From contig NC_006371.1 of assembly GCF_000196255.1 (NCBI RefSeq), positions 2,173,944 to 2,237,943 of the forward strand: 64,000 nt of DNA, given 5' to 3'. The position numbers were made by a program, and so were the translations under genes. Position 1 is the stretch's first letter; every line of letters begins with the position of its first letter. The notes beneath the pieces are model-generated. The model did not search any database and was not told the origin of the DNA. It saw only the letters and a list, made by a program, of their open reading frames with translations. Positions 54,986 through 64,000 of the stretch are shown piece by piece. This stretch comes from Photobacterium profundum SS9. GTDB lineage: Bacteria > Pseudomonadota > Gammaproteobacteria > Enterobacterales > Vibrionaceae.

Positions 54986-55033
54986 ATTTACAGTGTAAAG
55001 CAAAATAATCAAAAGCTAATTTACAGTGTAAAC
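54986..55033. promoter_or_regulatory. parS2: parS2-like doublet 1
   Basis: Two 15-mers, 54986-55000 (ATTTACAGTGTAAAG) and 55019-55033 (ATTTACAGTGTAAAC), both fitting the chromosome-II consensus NTTTACANTGTAAAN exactly. They are 33 bp apart, centre to centre. They lie in the convergent gap between the LapD-like and DUF342 genes. Confidence 0.9.
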
Positions 55034-55040
55034 TAGGCGA

Positions 55041-56702
55041 TTAAAGTGGGATGATTTCTAGTTTATTAGCGGAGTACATGATACGACATGGGCCGTGTTC
55101 TTCGTTAACATTCATTGTTAATCTTTCTAAACGGCAACTTACACCAGAAAAGAAGTGGTTAAGCGCAGCAATAGACACAGCACCACGCACCTCTTCATAT
55201 TCACTTTGAAGGCTTCGGTAATGTTCTTTTAACGAGGACATTTTTTTTACGTGCTTCTCCTTCGTCTCCATCACCTTCGTTATAAGTTCACTTGGCCTTT
55301 TGGTACTCGGTATTTGCAGCAGTTTAAGTTCGACCTCACGAATTTTATTCATTTGAATTTGTTCGTCTTCAAGTAACTTAAAAGTATCATTTAACTGGTT
55401 ACGCAAATCATAGCATTTACTAAAGGCTGAGATTTCTGTCGGTGTACCAGCCAAGGCACCAATATTAAGTGCTTTAACACTGTAAGCCGCCTCGATAATC
55501 CCACCACTCAATGTTCCATAGCGTTTGAACTGATCGAGTACAATGACTTCACCTTGAGAACGGATATGGCAATGTAGCGCATGGAGTGATAACTCCACAT
55601 TGCTTCCAGCATCAATATCAACATATTGGGCAAATTTGCTGGTTACCTTACCCTTTGCTTTAATATAACAGGCTAGATGCCCATCATTACTATGCTGCGG
55701 CTTACCAATAACACCATTAATAACGACGACATCACCGCCAGCATTTAATTCAGCAAGTTCAACAAAGCCACTCACTGAAATATTACCCGTCGCTGTCACT
55801 TTCATCCCAGATGTAACATCGCCCTGTACAACAACACTACCATCAAAATTAATGTGTCCAGTTGTGGCATTCACACCTTTAACAATTAAGGCATCATCAA
55901 CTTGCATCCCATTCTTTGTAATTAAAGGTATACCTGATTTCGTTGCGACTAGTAAATTTTCGTTGTTATCACTAATAGCGGTACCGTCACCGACCGTAAA
56001 TTCCACTTCTTGCCCTGCAACACAATCAAGATCGTTACCAATAACATTAAAACCGACGATACCGGGTGTTGCGGGAATACGGCGCATTATTGCTTGGCTT
56101 GTTGTTACACTCACCATCTCACCAAGATTTAGCATATCGACGGTACCATCAGCCTTATGCTGCGGTCGTAATACACGCTGACTGATATCTTCAACTAAGG
56201 GCTTAAATTGGCTATCGGTCCCATTTTCTGCTGGTTTACCAAAGGCAACGGTCAAAGTCAGCTTCTCTCCAGAGACAAGTGATTGCCCTTTTGTTAGTAA
56301 CTCTTGCAGCTGTACTTTGCGAATACCTTTAATAATATGATTATCTTTCAGTGCCGAAAGTAGCTCTTTCGCAGTCACCCGATTGCCACCGTAAGCACCA
56401 ACTATAGTCATTGAAGCTGTCATTAGGTCTGGTGATGTTTTTACAATTAGCATCGCAGAGCGTTTTTCTGCAATAATAATGGTTTTAGGTTCAACTGAAA
56501 TATTCGATGCAGAGTCACTGTTGAGAACTTCAAGTGCAGAATCAATCGCATTTTCAAAGATAAAAAATTGATTCGCATTAATATTTGAAAGTGCAGCGTA
56601 TACATCCCCTCTCGACACCTCCATTTCAGCATCATCCAACGGCTCTACACGTAAAGAGACAGTATGACCTTGCTGAGACAGCTGGAGAGGCTGTTGTGAC
56701 AT
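55041..56702 (-). CDS. DUF342 (FapA-like) protein
   Basis: About 553 residues. The middle (about 195-420) is the DUF342/FapA repeat region of stacked beta strands (TPGIVGFNVIGNDLDCVAG, VTATGNISVSGFVELAELNAGGDVVVINGVIG), similar to polymer-forming proteins, followed by a coiled coil (about 425-510) and a short beta-rich tail. ATG at 56702 follows AAGGATCCCGCT and is preferred over GTG at 56717. The family is linked to cell-envelope or flagellar assembly in some bacteria, but no such genes are adjacent. It is flanked by parS2 sites and a repeat copy. Confidence 0.8.
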   Translation of the reverse strand: MSQQPLQLSQQGHTVSLRVEPLDDAEMEVSRGDVYAALSNINANQFFIFENAIDSALEVLNSDSASNISVEPKTIIIAEKRSAMLIVKTSPDLMTASMTIVGAYGGNRVTAKELLSALKDNHIIKGIRKVQLQELLTKGQSLVSGEKLTLTVAFGKPAENGTDSQFKPLVEDISQRVLRPQHKADGTVDMLNLGEMVSVTTSQAIMRRIPATPGIVGFNVIGNDLDCVAGQEVEFTVGDGTAISDNNENLLVATKSGIPLITKNGMQVDDALIVKGVNATTGHINFDGSVVVQGDVTSGMKVTATGNISVSGFVELAELNAGGDVVVINGVIGKPQHSNDGHLACYIKAKGKVTSKFAQYVDIDAGSNVELSLHALHCHIRSQGEVIVLDQFKRYGTLSGGIIEAAYSVKALNIGALAGTPTEISAFSKCYDLRNQLNDTFKLLEDEQIQMNKIREVELKLLQIPSTKRPSELITKVMETKEKHVKKMSSLKEHYRSLQSEYEEVRGAVSIAALNHFFSGVSCRLERLTMNVNEEHGPCRIMYSANKLEIIPL

Positions 56703-57098
56703 AGCGGGATCCTTCACTCTAAATTATATCCATTCGTTTAAAAGCCATAAATCGTGATGTTCAGTCAAACTTCAACTATTACATATTAACCTAACCATCA
56801 GTATAACAGGAGTAGACGAGTCACAATTCGGGATGAGAGACAATGGAGAATATCATTGAAGGCTCTCTATCGTCATAACTCAAACCACGGTTCTGTAGGG
56901 AAGCTAAGAATATAGAATATAAACATTAATAATTCCCATGATCCACAGAGGAAGCATTTGTAATGCTTTGTATATCGTAGTGTTAGGTACAAATAAACGA
57001 ATTAAAATACCATTAAATAAATTGGCATATGCATATAAAGCAGAGGAAAAGAAGGGATTTTATCACCCTGAGTATTCAGGGCGTGTTAGCAAACAATA

Positions 57099-57260
57099 TA
57101 TACCCAAGTTACCTCAAGATGCTCGTTTCAGCGAGAATTCAGCGTATCTATTTCTGTGTCAAATGTGTTTGAAAGGGAGTGCCATTCCTACACTCATTTT
57201 CCTTGAATTAAACACGCTGAGATCACTCTGAATCCTGCATCTTGAGGTGACTTGGGTATA
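57099..57260 (-). repeat. Miniature inverted-repeat element, family A, internally deleted (copy 5)
   Basis: 162 bp with both ends intact (TATACCCAAGTTACCTCAAG ... GACTTGGGTATA), inverted like the copy at 23952, but lacking about 100 bp of the interior. Both ends surviving an internal deletion is typical of elements mobilised in trans. Confidence 0.8.
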
Positions 57261-57269
57261 GCTGCCTAA

Positions 57270-57665
57270 TTAGATTAGATCAGCAATCAGCAAACTCAGT
57301 TCTTGATCTGTTAATCTGTCATTTTGATGGAATTCATATGTATAAGAATCAGCACTATCACTAGCCATTTCTTGCATTGTAATATAACCGTTCATTTGAT
57401 GAATGCCTTGCAAACTCAGCTCGTAAGATCCCAATACATCTAATTCACGGTTAGTAACTATTATCATACTATTACGGCATAGACGAACAATCGACACTTT
57501 AAGCCCCACATCATATACATGTGAATCAGTGAACATCACATGTTTATATAAACGTGCAGCCACACCACCATTGCTTAATGTATAAGAAATGTTTGCTCTA
57601 GTTATCGAATGAATAGGGTCCGATAGCTGCTTAAGCGCTTTACTTTGAATTTTGACTAAACTCAT
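57270..57665 (-). CDS. Hypothetical protein
   Basis: A 131-residue soluble protein of alternating strands (ISYTLSNGGVAARLYKHVMF, VGLKVSIVRLCRNSMIIVTN) ending in a short helix (DQELSLLIADLI). No signal peptide or membrane segment. AGGAGAGTG precedes the ATG, a good ribosome-binding site that supports a real gene. Not a recognised family. It lies between a repeat copy and the second parS2 doublet. Confidence 0.6.
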   Translation of the reverse strand: MSLVKIQSKALKQLSDPIHSITRANISYTLSNGGVAARLYKHVMFTDSHVYDVGLKVSIVRLCRNSMIIVTNRELDVLGSYELSLQGIHQMNGYITMQEMASDSADSYTYEFHQNDRLTDQELSLLIADLI

Positions 57666-57868
57666 GACACTCTCCTAAATACAATGATTCCCTTTGTATC
57701 TCGAAATCCCTTGTAAGCATGAAACATGATTTAAAAAAGGTTCTGTTTCTCGCAAGACATAATGCTAGTCAAAACAACCCTCAAGATCTTAACTGTAGAC
57801 TATTAATTGACGATAAAGTAATTTTTTGCAGTTAATACATTTGGTTGTATTAAAAATAAGAGAGGAGG

Positions 57869-57916
57869 ATTTACAGTGTAAATAGATTTTCTAGGATAAA
57901 AATTTACACTGTAAAT
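57869..57916. promoter_or_regulatory. parS2: parS2-like doublet 2
   Basis: Two 15-mers, 57869-57883 (ATTTACAGTGTAAAT) and 57902-57916 (ATTTACACTGTAAAT), both exact fits to NTTTACANTGTAAAN and again 33 bp apart. They end ten bases before the ycdX stop codon. Confidence 0.9.
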
Positions 57917-57925
57917 AGAAACACG

Positions 57926-58666
57926 TTAGAGGTGAGCCAATTCTGAGATCGCCTTCTTACCCCTCTCTTCAAGGAAATCAAGAAAAGAACGAGAATGACG
58001 AGTTATAATACTCTCGATTGGGAAGTTAACTTTTTTCAATAATGGTTCAACACTTTCAAAGTTACCCACATCAGCAGCGAAGTGAGCATCAGATCCCGTT
58101 GTAATTCGACCACCAATTTCTTTTATATACATTGCTATGTCTTCACAGCGGATTTCGCTACCAACACGTGAACCACTTAATGATGAATTATTTATTTCCA
58201 TCACAACGTTGTGCTTAGCCGCTTCTTTAAAAACAGATTCAAAGTCAAAATCGTAATTGGGATTCCCAGGATGCCCAATCGCATCAACACGCCCAGATCG
58301 AATAACGTTTAACAATGCTTGGGTATGATCTGATTTATTGGTGTACCTAAATACGGGTTCATGAAAGCTCGCCATAACCCAATCTAATTGATTGATAATG
58401 CGCTCATCTAAATCAATCTCTCCCTCAATGTTTAAAATATTCGCTTCAACGCCACGTAGAACAGCAACCCCATGAAGAAGACGAGGGATAACCCGTTGGT
58501 TTGCGAAATGCCAAAAATGCGGAGCTCCAGGCATCGTCGGGGCATGATCTGTCACGCAGAACATTTCCAACCCTCTTTGCGAGGCTGCCGCGGCATTTTC
58601 CAATACCGTACTATATGCATGGCCGCTAGAAATTGTGTGCGTATGTGTATCAACAAGAAACTGCAT
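57926..58666 (-). CDS. ycdX: PHP-family phosphatase YcdX
   Basis: A trinuclear-zinc phosphatase of the polymerase-and-histidinol-phosphatase fold, 246 residues. Metal ligands are visible in DTHTHT (residues about 6-11), [18 protein letters not shown] (about 37-55), the Glu in GVEANILN (about 73), MASFHEPVF (about 98), [10 protein letters not shown] (about 131) and [13 protein letters not shown] near the C-terminus. AAAAGGAC precedes the ATG. It starts 12 bp after tmcA and probably shares its transcript. The cellular substrate is not known. Confidence 0.92.
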   Translation of the reverse strand: MQFLVDTHTHTISSGHAYSTVLENAAAASQRGLEMFCVTDHAPTMPGAPHFWHFANQRVIPRLLHGVAVLRGVEANILNIEGEIDLDERIINQLDWVMASFHEPVFRYTNKSDHTQALLNVIRSGRVDAIGHPGNPNYDFDFESVFKEAAKHNVVMEINNSSLSGSRVGSEIRCEDIAMYIKEIGGRITTGSDAHFAADVGNFESVEPLLKKVNFPIESIITRHSRSFLDFLEERGKKAISELAHL

Positions 58667-58678
58667 AATGTCCTTTTC

Positions 58679-60823
58679 CTACAATGAAGATTGATAATGC
58701 TGGGTAATATAAGAACGTAAAGCATGTTCCGCATGTTTTCGACTTGGTAATGAAAACTGCGCAACAACCGTATTCCAACTCTGTTTCTGAAGCACTTTAA
58801 CCACCGCTAAAGCCGCAGTAGGATCATGAATAAAATCGTCTGAAGCGACCCATTCAGTTAACCAAGATTCAATACTCGCGATAGCCAAATCATACCCTAA
58901 CCCTCCTCGACAATAACAACTTAATTGAAGGTCACGAAACGACTGTGGCAACGGCATATACTTTTTTATATCTATCTGCGTAAAAGAATATTGAAAAAGG
59001 GAAATGAATAATTCACTCTCAAGATTGTTAAATTGCTCTACTCGTTGACTTAAGAAGTTTGCAGCAAACAGTGAAACAGCACATTGCTGCCAAGATTGTG
59101 CCGCGTCAGATATTGGTTGGACAGCTAATAAAGAATGGGTACCGCTAGAAGCATCTTTGGTGACACCTAAACGAATAGGTAAGAAACCCGCTTTGCGCCA
59201 AAAAGACACCAACTCAGGGGCAGCAGCAAAACTGGTTCCGATATAATCTAACTGTTGTTGAGTAGCCCATTTTTGAGCAAAGCCTAATAATGATGAACCA
59301 ATGCCTTGTTGTTGTAAAAAAGGATGCACAGCAATTCGAAGTATACGTGCACAATACTGAGTAGCCCCTTGAGGAATTCCGATATGGGCCGCAACTGATT
59401 GTGCTAATAAATGTCCCTTTACTCTCCGCTTGCCTAGCATCACTTGCTGGGCTAAATCGATATCGAAACCGCCTTCAAGAGAAACTAAACAACAACCAAC
59501 AATGCTTGCTGCCTGTTCACTGTCATCCTCATCATTCTTCAACTCTGCCACTAATAACTGTATATTGGCATCATCAAGCAGTTGGCTAATATCATTAGGA
59601 GACGTTTGATAATGCGCATTAATTAAAAGCCCAAACAACGAAGATAACAAAGCTTCATCAGCAATGAGTTCTTCCGTTGGCACCGTGCGATACGTAATTT
59701 CTGAACTCGCTTTTGTAGATAAGCGATGCCTTGGCATAACATCAGTATCGAGTAATAAAGCACTAAATACCCAACTTTCGAGGGGGTCGTTAATCGCCCA
59801 ACGAATAGGCTGAGTAATCGATAACTGACGCCATTGTGGTGTTTGCAGATCAAGTTGTTGACGGAACTTAATTGCAAAACCTCGCCCTGTTCCTTCGTAA
59901 CCATGAATCGTACTTGCGAAAGCCACACGATTATAATGCGTTAACATCTGTGAAAGTAACGGAGCTGGAATGGCTGCTGCTTCATCAACAATCAGGAAAT
60001 CAATGTCAGGCTGCGTTGTCAGTAATGTATCAGGAGCGAAAAAAACCATGTCACTAGATTCGAACGATAAATTTTTTTCTTGATTATATTCGATGCCTAA
60101 TGCATCTGCGGCTCTGGTAAATAAAGTATTCACATTCGCAAAACTTGGCGATGTCACCCCAATACGAATTCTACGTTCCGTCATTAAACTTGCAGCAGCG
60201 ATACCTAATGCAGACGATTTCCCTCGGCCTCGATCAGCCGTTAAAACAAGAGGACGTTTTCTATGTCCAGTCACCACTTTTTTAATCGCTTCAACAGCTA
60301 ATGTTTGCTCTTGAGTTAAACAACCGAACCGTAAATCTTGGTAATCATTTTTAGCAAAATAAGAAGAAGGTAGATCTGGATGAAAAGTATCTGACTGCTG
60401 AATAAGCAAAACATCAGGTTGAGATAACAATCGAACTAGCCGCTGAATAAAAGGCAATTGTGTTGGCGTATCATCAAACCAGCAACTCGGCACTAATAAC
60501 AGCAATAAGCCGCCCCCAATAACAGTGCCAGAAAGCGCGCCAAATGCATCAGCGTCAAAACCGTTGTGCGCATTAAAAACTAAACAATGTGTTTCTTGTC
60601 CTAAGAGCTTTTTTGCTTTTTTAATCGATAACGAGTCAGCGTTTTCAGGTGCATTCTCTCCCGCCCATAAATAGGTCGGGTAACCTGAAATAAAGACATT
60701 AGCAGACTCAGCTCCCCACACAAGGTCACCCGCTAATACCACTAAATGACGGCAATTGGCGTTCTTTGCTTGAGCTATTAATTGGGATGAAAAATGCGGT
60801 AAATCAAACATAGTGATACTCAT
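58679..60823 (-). CDS. tmcA: tRNA(Met) cytidine acetyltransferase TmcA
   Basis: Makes N4-acetylcytidine at the wobble base of elongator tRNA-Met using acetyl-CoA and ATP. 714 residues: an N-terminal domain, an RNA-helicase-like ATPase (Walker A LTADRGRGKSSALG near residue 195, Walker B DFLIVDEAAAIP near 280), a GNAT acetyltransferase domain (ILRIAVHPFLQQQGIGSSLL near 490) and a tRNA-binding C-terminus. Two ATGs (60823, 60811) are possible and neither has a strong ribosome-binding site. It heads the tmcA-ycdX pair near the origin, a location also seen in Vibrio as far as I recall. Confidence 0.93.
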   Translation of the reverse strand: MSITMFDLPHFSSQLIAQAKNANCRHLVVLAGDLVWGAESANVFISGYPTYLWAGENAPENADSLSIKKAKKLLGQETHCLVFNAHNGFDADAFGALSGTVIGGGLLLLLVPSCWFDDTPTQLPFIQRLVRLLSQPDVLLIQQSDTFHPDLPSSYFAKNDYQDLRFGCLTQEQTLAVEAIKKVVTGHRKRPLVLTADRGRGKSSALGIAAASLMTERRIRIGVTSPSFANVNTLFTRAADALGIEYNQEKNLSFESSDMVFFAPDTLLTTQPDIDFLIVDEAAAIPAPLLSQMLTHYNRVAFASTIHGYEGTGRGFAIKFRQQLDLQTPQWRQLSITQPIRWAINDPLESWVFSALLLDTDVMPRHRLSTKASSEITYRTVPTEELIADEALLSSLFGLLINAHYQTSPNDISQLLDDANIQLLVAELKNDEDDSEQAASIVGCCLVSLEGGFDIDLAQQVMLGKRRVKGHLLAQSVAAHIGIPQGATQYCARILRIAVHPFLQQQGIGSSLLGFAQKWATQQQLDYIGTSFAAAPELVSFWRKAGFLPIRLGVTKDASSGTHSLLAVQPISDAAQSWQQCAVSLFAANFLSQRVEQFNNLESELFISLFQYSFTQIDIKKYMPLPQSFRDLQLSCYCRGGLGYDLAIASIESWLTEWVASDDFIHDPTAALAVVKVLQKQSWNTVVAQFSLPSRKHAEHALRSYITQHYQSSL

Positions 60824-60903
60824 AAAACAACAACACGCTGATCATAGCACCCGATGATATACCCAAGCTAGACCGCTATCTAATCTAGTTAAATATCAGG
60901 TAT

Positions 60904-60928
60904 AAAAAAACCACGTCGACTGACGTGG
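60904..60928 (-). terminator. Intrinsic terminator of the parAB operon
   Basis: A perfect 7-bp stem CCACGTC/GACGTGG with a four-base loop. The seven A to its left give a T7 tail on the minus strand. It lies 25 bp after the parB stop. Confidence 0.88.
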
Positions 60929-60953
60929 CTTTTAAATAAAGAATCAAAATAGC

Positions 60954-61928
60954 TTATTTTAAATAATCATTTAAATAAGCCAAAATATCTTCGACTTGAC
61001 GATCACTCATTTTTTTGAGTTTAAGTTGAAGTTTGTCGCCATCACGAATAAACGTTACTTTTCCTTTAACCAATTCTTGGGCTTTCGCCTTTTCAACTAA
61101 AAGCTTGGGCTGTAACGAGTCCCCCATTTGTTCAAGTTGCATGGTGACTTCTCGCGTAATTCGAGTAATACCCTGCGCATCAATCCGCTTCCACATAGCA
61201 CTACCAGCAGATGATAATTGTTCAATTAGTTGCTGCTGCTGCTGGCCTGCAAGACCAAAATAAATACGGTGCAGTTTAACAATAGTTGGCCGACCTAATT
61301 CACCAACACTTGGGTATGCCAATAGCAATTCCATTGGTAAACTTGCCGCTTTTAATGCACCACTAACCAATGCTTCACTGCACTGGCAATATTTAGCGAG
61401 CTCTTTTTGATCAGTGACTTTGCCACTATCAAGCAGTGCTTGCATTTCTTTGCCACGTTCAAATAATGACAACGGTTTATGTGCATTTGCCACATCAGAT
61501 AGAAATTTAGCATGTTCCGTATTGATGCCTTTTGCGACATAAATCAGAAAGTCTTTTTCAGCTAAAATACATGACATACGACGACGGCTACCGTCGAGTA
61601 CTTCAATTCGTCCATCTTCAAGCCAACGTCCAACAGCAGGATACTGCTGGCCACGATCTTTTAATGTTACAAGAATATCAGCTAATGCATACTCAGTTAA
61701 AAATGCCTGTTCACGTGCATTTTGTGAAAAAATCTGTGTTTTCGTTTTTACTTCTGCGGCATTAATTTTAATCAGCTCAAAAGCAACCGTTTCTTCACCT
61801 GCGATCGCAAGTTCAATAACAGCAGCTTTATCTTTTGCTGCTGTTTGTGCTTCTGCCACATTGGTTGCACGGCGTTTATCCGCTTTACCAAACAGACGAG
61901 CATTAAGATCTTTGGTTTTAATTGCCAT
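60954..61928 (-). CDS. parB: Chromosome-II partition protein ParB
   Basis: Binds parS2 sites and, with ParA, moves the second chromosome's origin. 324 residues. The N-terminal basic tail (LNARLFGKADKRRATN), a ParB/sulfiredoxin-like domain with GSRRRMSC near residue 112, the helix-turn-helix (DQKELAKYCQCSEALVSGALKAASLP) and a C-terminal dimerisation part are in the usual order. It resembles the P1/chromosome-II class rather than Spo0J. AGGAG lies 11 bases before the ATG. It is 8 bp after parA and followed by a terminator. Confidence 0.94.
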   Translation of the reverse strand: MAIKTKDLNARLFGKADKRRATNVAEAQTAAKDKAAVIELAIAGEETVAFELIKINAAEVKTKTQIFSQNAREQAFLTEYALADILVTLKDRGQQYPAVGRWLEDGRIEVLDGSRRRMSCILAEKDFLIYVAKGINTEHAKFLSDVANAHKPLSLFERGKEMQALLDSGKVTDQKELAKYCQCSEALVSGALKAASLPMELLLAYPSVGELGRPTIVKLHRIYFGLAGQQQQQLIEQLSSAGSAMWKRIDAQGITRITREVTMQLEQMGDSLQPKLLVEKAKAQELVKGKVTFIRDGDKLQLKLKKMSDRQVEDILAYLNDYLK

Positions 61929-61936
61929 CTGTCATG

Positions 61937-63151
61937 TTACTCCTGGTTTAAATTTGCCCAGTGACTATGCATCACTCGCTCTAATTCCAGACCAACACGC
62001 TGAATTGCATCTTGTGCTGTTGAAAGCGTTTTCTTACCCCCTTCAAATTCAGCAGCTGTAAGATCAAAAACAGTACTATACGTATCAGCACATGTTTCAA
62101 AAGCACGGCTTCGAGGAACTGTCGCCATCATTACCTGCTCTTGCAATAGGTAATTCATCTCGGTTAAAACCGAAACTTGCTTTTTATTGTCATCTTCAAA
62201 CATTGTTGGCATAAGTCGAATGAACTCAAGGCCATGCCATTCTTCCGGAAACATTGCATAAACAGTGGGTAAATGCTGGAAGAAATTAACGGTTGATGCC
62301 CAATCAAGACGTTTAGCCGCACATGGAATAATCAACGCATTAGATGCATACATAGCATTCCAAACAAGCGGATCAATGTGTGGGCCGGTATCAATCATGA
62401 TGATATCGAACTCATCAGCAATAGGATCGATCATCCGCTCTTTTAGTAAACGAACAATATCCAAATTTTGGTTTTCTGCCAGATCTTGCCATGCATCCGC
62501 ATTAAACATCGCATCTTCAGGGAAGGCTGCAATCGTCTTTAAGTTAGGATATTGGGTAGGTAATACCACATTATCCATCAAGAAATCCCTATCCATTACT
62601 TGGCCTTCAGGCACATTTCCAAGCATTATATCTACGGCAGAATAGATAGTATCTTGCTCACCAACACTGATTAATGGGTTCAGAAACAAACGCAATGACC
62701 CCTGTGGATCGAGGTCAATTAAACAGATACGGTAACGCTTATCAAGATCAAGCGCCAAACAAGCCGCAATATGCACGGCAGTCATTGATTTACCGGTACC
62801 GCCTTTTTGGTTTTGGACGTTAACAACCCAAGGCTTTCTTCCCGCACCTTCACGTTCATGAAAAGCAGGCTTTTTCGCTGCCGTCATTAACTTATGCGCT
62901 TCATCTAACGTGATTGAATAATGATTAGCATTGTTCTTTGTAAATTGATGCCCCGTCGCTTCCATACGAGAAATTGCATCGTCAAGCTTTCTGCGCGTTA
63001 ATCCAGAACGCGTTTCCATCAATGCTTTTGACATTGGAGGAAAGTGTTCATCACGGCGTTCTTCTAATACGATCTCAATTCGATCAGCTTGAACCTGTTT
63101 TGTTTGCTCAGCAATATTGAGCAAATTCTGTATCGTCTTTTCCCTATTCAT
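61937..63151 (-). CDS. parA: Chromosome-II partition ATPase ParA
   Basis: 404 residues, the long (type Ia, P1-like) form. An N-terminal DNA-binding part with a winged-helix-like stretch (SGLTRRKLDDAISRMEATGH) is followed by the deviant Walker A NQKGGTGKSMTAVHIA (about residue 115) and motifs LIDLDPQGSL and DIIMIDTGPHIDPL. The ATPase positions ParB-parS2 complexes on the nucleoid. The first half could also repress parAB. It begins the operon and faces the origin region, whose first parS2-like site lies about 210 bp upstream. Confidence 0.95.
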   Translation of the reverse strand: MNREKTIQNLLNIAEQTKQVQADRIEIVLEERRDEHFPPMSKALMETRSGLTRRKLDDAISRMEATGHQFTKNNANHYSITLDEAHKLMTAAKKPAFHEREGAGRKPWVVNVQNQKGGTGKSMTAVHIAACLALDLDKRYRICLIDLDPQGSLRLFLNPLISVGEQDTIYSAVDIMLGNVPEGQVMDRDFLMDNVVLPTQYPNLKTIAAFPEDAMFNADAWQDLAENQNLDIVRLLKERMIDPIADEFDIIMIDTGPHIDPLVWNAMYASNALIIPCAAKRLDWASTVNFFQHLPTVYAMFPEEWHGLEFIRLMPTMFEDDNKKQVSVLTEMNYLLQEQVMMATVPRSRAFETCADTYSTVFDLTAAEFEGGKKTLSTAQDAIQRVGLELERVMHSHWANLNQE

Positions 63152-63362
63152 TTTTATTATTCGCCATTACTGTTGACTGCAACCCATTGTACAGCAAAAT
63201 AAAACGAGAACAATAAAAAGCTGAACATATAGATGTGATGTTAATCTCAAGTGAAAAACTCCGTTAATGCAATAAAGCTAAATTTTATAATAAATAATTG
63301 TTTGATGTTTACTGATAATCGCACACTAAACATCAAACAATAAAACTGTTACAGTGTCACCT

Positions 63363-63377
63363 CTTTACATTGTAAAT
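63363..63377. promoter_or_regulatory. parS2: parS2-like site near the origin
   Basis: CTTTACATTGTAAAT fits NTTTACANTGTAAAN exactly. It lies in front of parA. A second site at 63675-63689 (core TATACAATGTAAA) has one mismatch. Confidence 0.85.
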
Positions 63378-63607
63378 CATTCCTGAATGAATAAAGAGAT
63401 AATATAAAACTTGCTACCGGAAGCGTGATAAATAGCGCCTAAACTACGGCTAGTGTAATTTCAATTATTTCAGGCTCATTTTCAACATGAAATCAGATAA
63501 AAATATACAACTTAGCTAATCTTGGTTCTAAATCGACGAAATAAAGAGGGTAGGGGACGAAGTCAGTGTTGCAGACCTTTTAAGAAGACATACGATTGAA
63601 TTGGCAA

Positions 63608-64000
63608 TTACTTGATCATCGTTCTGGTTTAAACCGCACTATATCGAAACAATGATCAAGAGCGAGAAGATGAAATATACAATGTAAATTCAATAACTAT
63701 GATACGAATAAGATCGGAAGTATGATCAAGGGCGATAAACAATAGCTATCAAACTGGGGATCCAGCCGGAAGCATGTATATCAGGTGATAATTTACGGTG
63801 AACGTAGGTTACAACTGGGGTTTATTATCAATACAGACACTAACAAAGCAAGATAATTGCGTTAAAATGGCAATAAATCGAAATTCAAACACAAACAATA
63901 GCACTTGATCATTAATCCATAAGCGGACACATATAAAATCAGTGACATCTTACGGTAGGTGTCATTTCAATTTAGGCATAATAGAGCGCTAAAACCATTG
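63608..64000. promoter_or_regulatory. Left flank of the chromosome-II replication origin: RctB-type iterons
   Basis: Four 12-mers around ATGATCAAG: 63608-63619 (minus), 63652-63663 (plus, ATGATCAAGAGC), 63722-63733 (plus, ATGATCAAGGGC) and 63901-63912 (minus). Each contains a Dam GATC site, as RctB iterons do. At 63942-63973 a longer element contains an imperfect dyad TGACA...TGTCA and then TTTCAATTT, resembling the RctB 39-mer class. The regular origin array and rctB itself should lie beyond the window edge. No gene and no exact DnaA box was seen in 63152-64000. Confidence 0.75.

Noticed and set aside
55474..55486. parS2-like text TTAACACTGTAAG inside the DUF342 gene
   Set aside because: Two mismatches, within coding sequence. 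Likely chance.
56938..57231. 97-codon plus-strand frame
   Set aside because: The second half is translated from the family-A repeat copy. The first half resembles nothing and lacks a ribosome-binding site. It may be a remnant cut by the repeat, but this cannot be supported.
60858..60870. TATACCCAAGCTA upstream of tmcA, like a family-A repeat end
   Set aside because: Only about 13 bases match and nothing follows. Too short to call a remnant with confidence.

Overview
The window looks like the end of the second chromosome of a Photobacterium (Vibrionaceae), most like P. profundum. That is inference. It rests on the chromosome-II type parA/parB pair at 60.9-63.2 kb, five exact matches to the Vibrio chromosome-II parS consensus, GATC-containing iterons of the RctB 12-mer type at the right edge, and the Vibrio-like gene content (split putA, tmcA, ycdX, DUF3283 protein). 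Most genes lie on the minus strand, which is co-directional with replication leaving an origin at about 64 kb.

Left part (0-13.7 kb): a CS1/CFA-type fimbrial operon with two probable frameshifts (pilin, second pilin, chaperone, usher running off the edge); a small membrane/coiled-coil protein and a DsbA-like lipoprotein; a decayed IS66 copy; a hexapeptide acyltransferase; a lipid A acyltransferase; and a very large outer-membrane protein combining a zinc-protease-like domain, a beta-propeller and a C-terminal barrel.

CRISPR region (13.9-24 kb): a 27-repeat type I-F array and a compact five-gene operon: cas1, a cas2-cas3 fusion, a Cas7-like gene, a Cas5-like gene and cas6f. There is no cas8f (csy1) or canonical csy2/csy3. 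This is the minimal I-F variant (I-F2, I-Fv). A complete IS66-family element with an 8-bp target duplication sits 48 bp upstream of cas1.

Middle part (24.6-46.6 kb): proline catabolism (putA, a detached PutA C-terminal domain, putP, an AraC regulator); an array of RctB-like iterons and 39-mer-like elements at 31.8-32.2 kb; an AEC-family transporter; a cellobiose/beta-glucoside PTS operon (IIB, IIC, GH1 enzyme, IIA, LamB-like porin, LacI regulator) with a divergent orphan IIC; a MATE exporter; an FMN reductase/VOC operon with a divergent LysR gene; and a manganese-exporter-like gene behind a Fur-like box.

Right part (47-64 kb): a PAS-LuxR regulator, pdxH, a DctB/DctD two-component pair whose regulator has lost key sigma-54 activator residues, a LapD-like degenerate GGDEF/EAL protein, a DUF342 (FapA-like) protein, ycdX, tmcA, and the parAB partition operon with parS2-like sites leading into the replication origin. 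Two miniature repeat families (about 265 bp and about 162 bp) are scattered through the intergenic regions.
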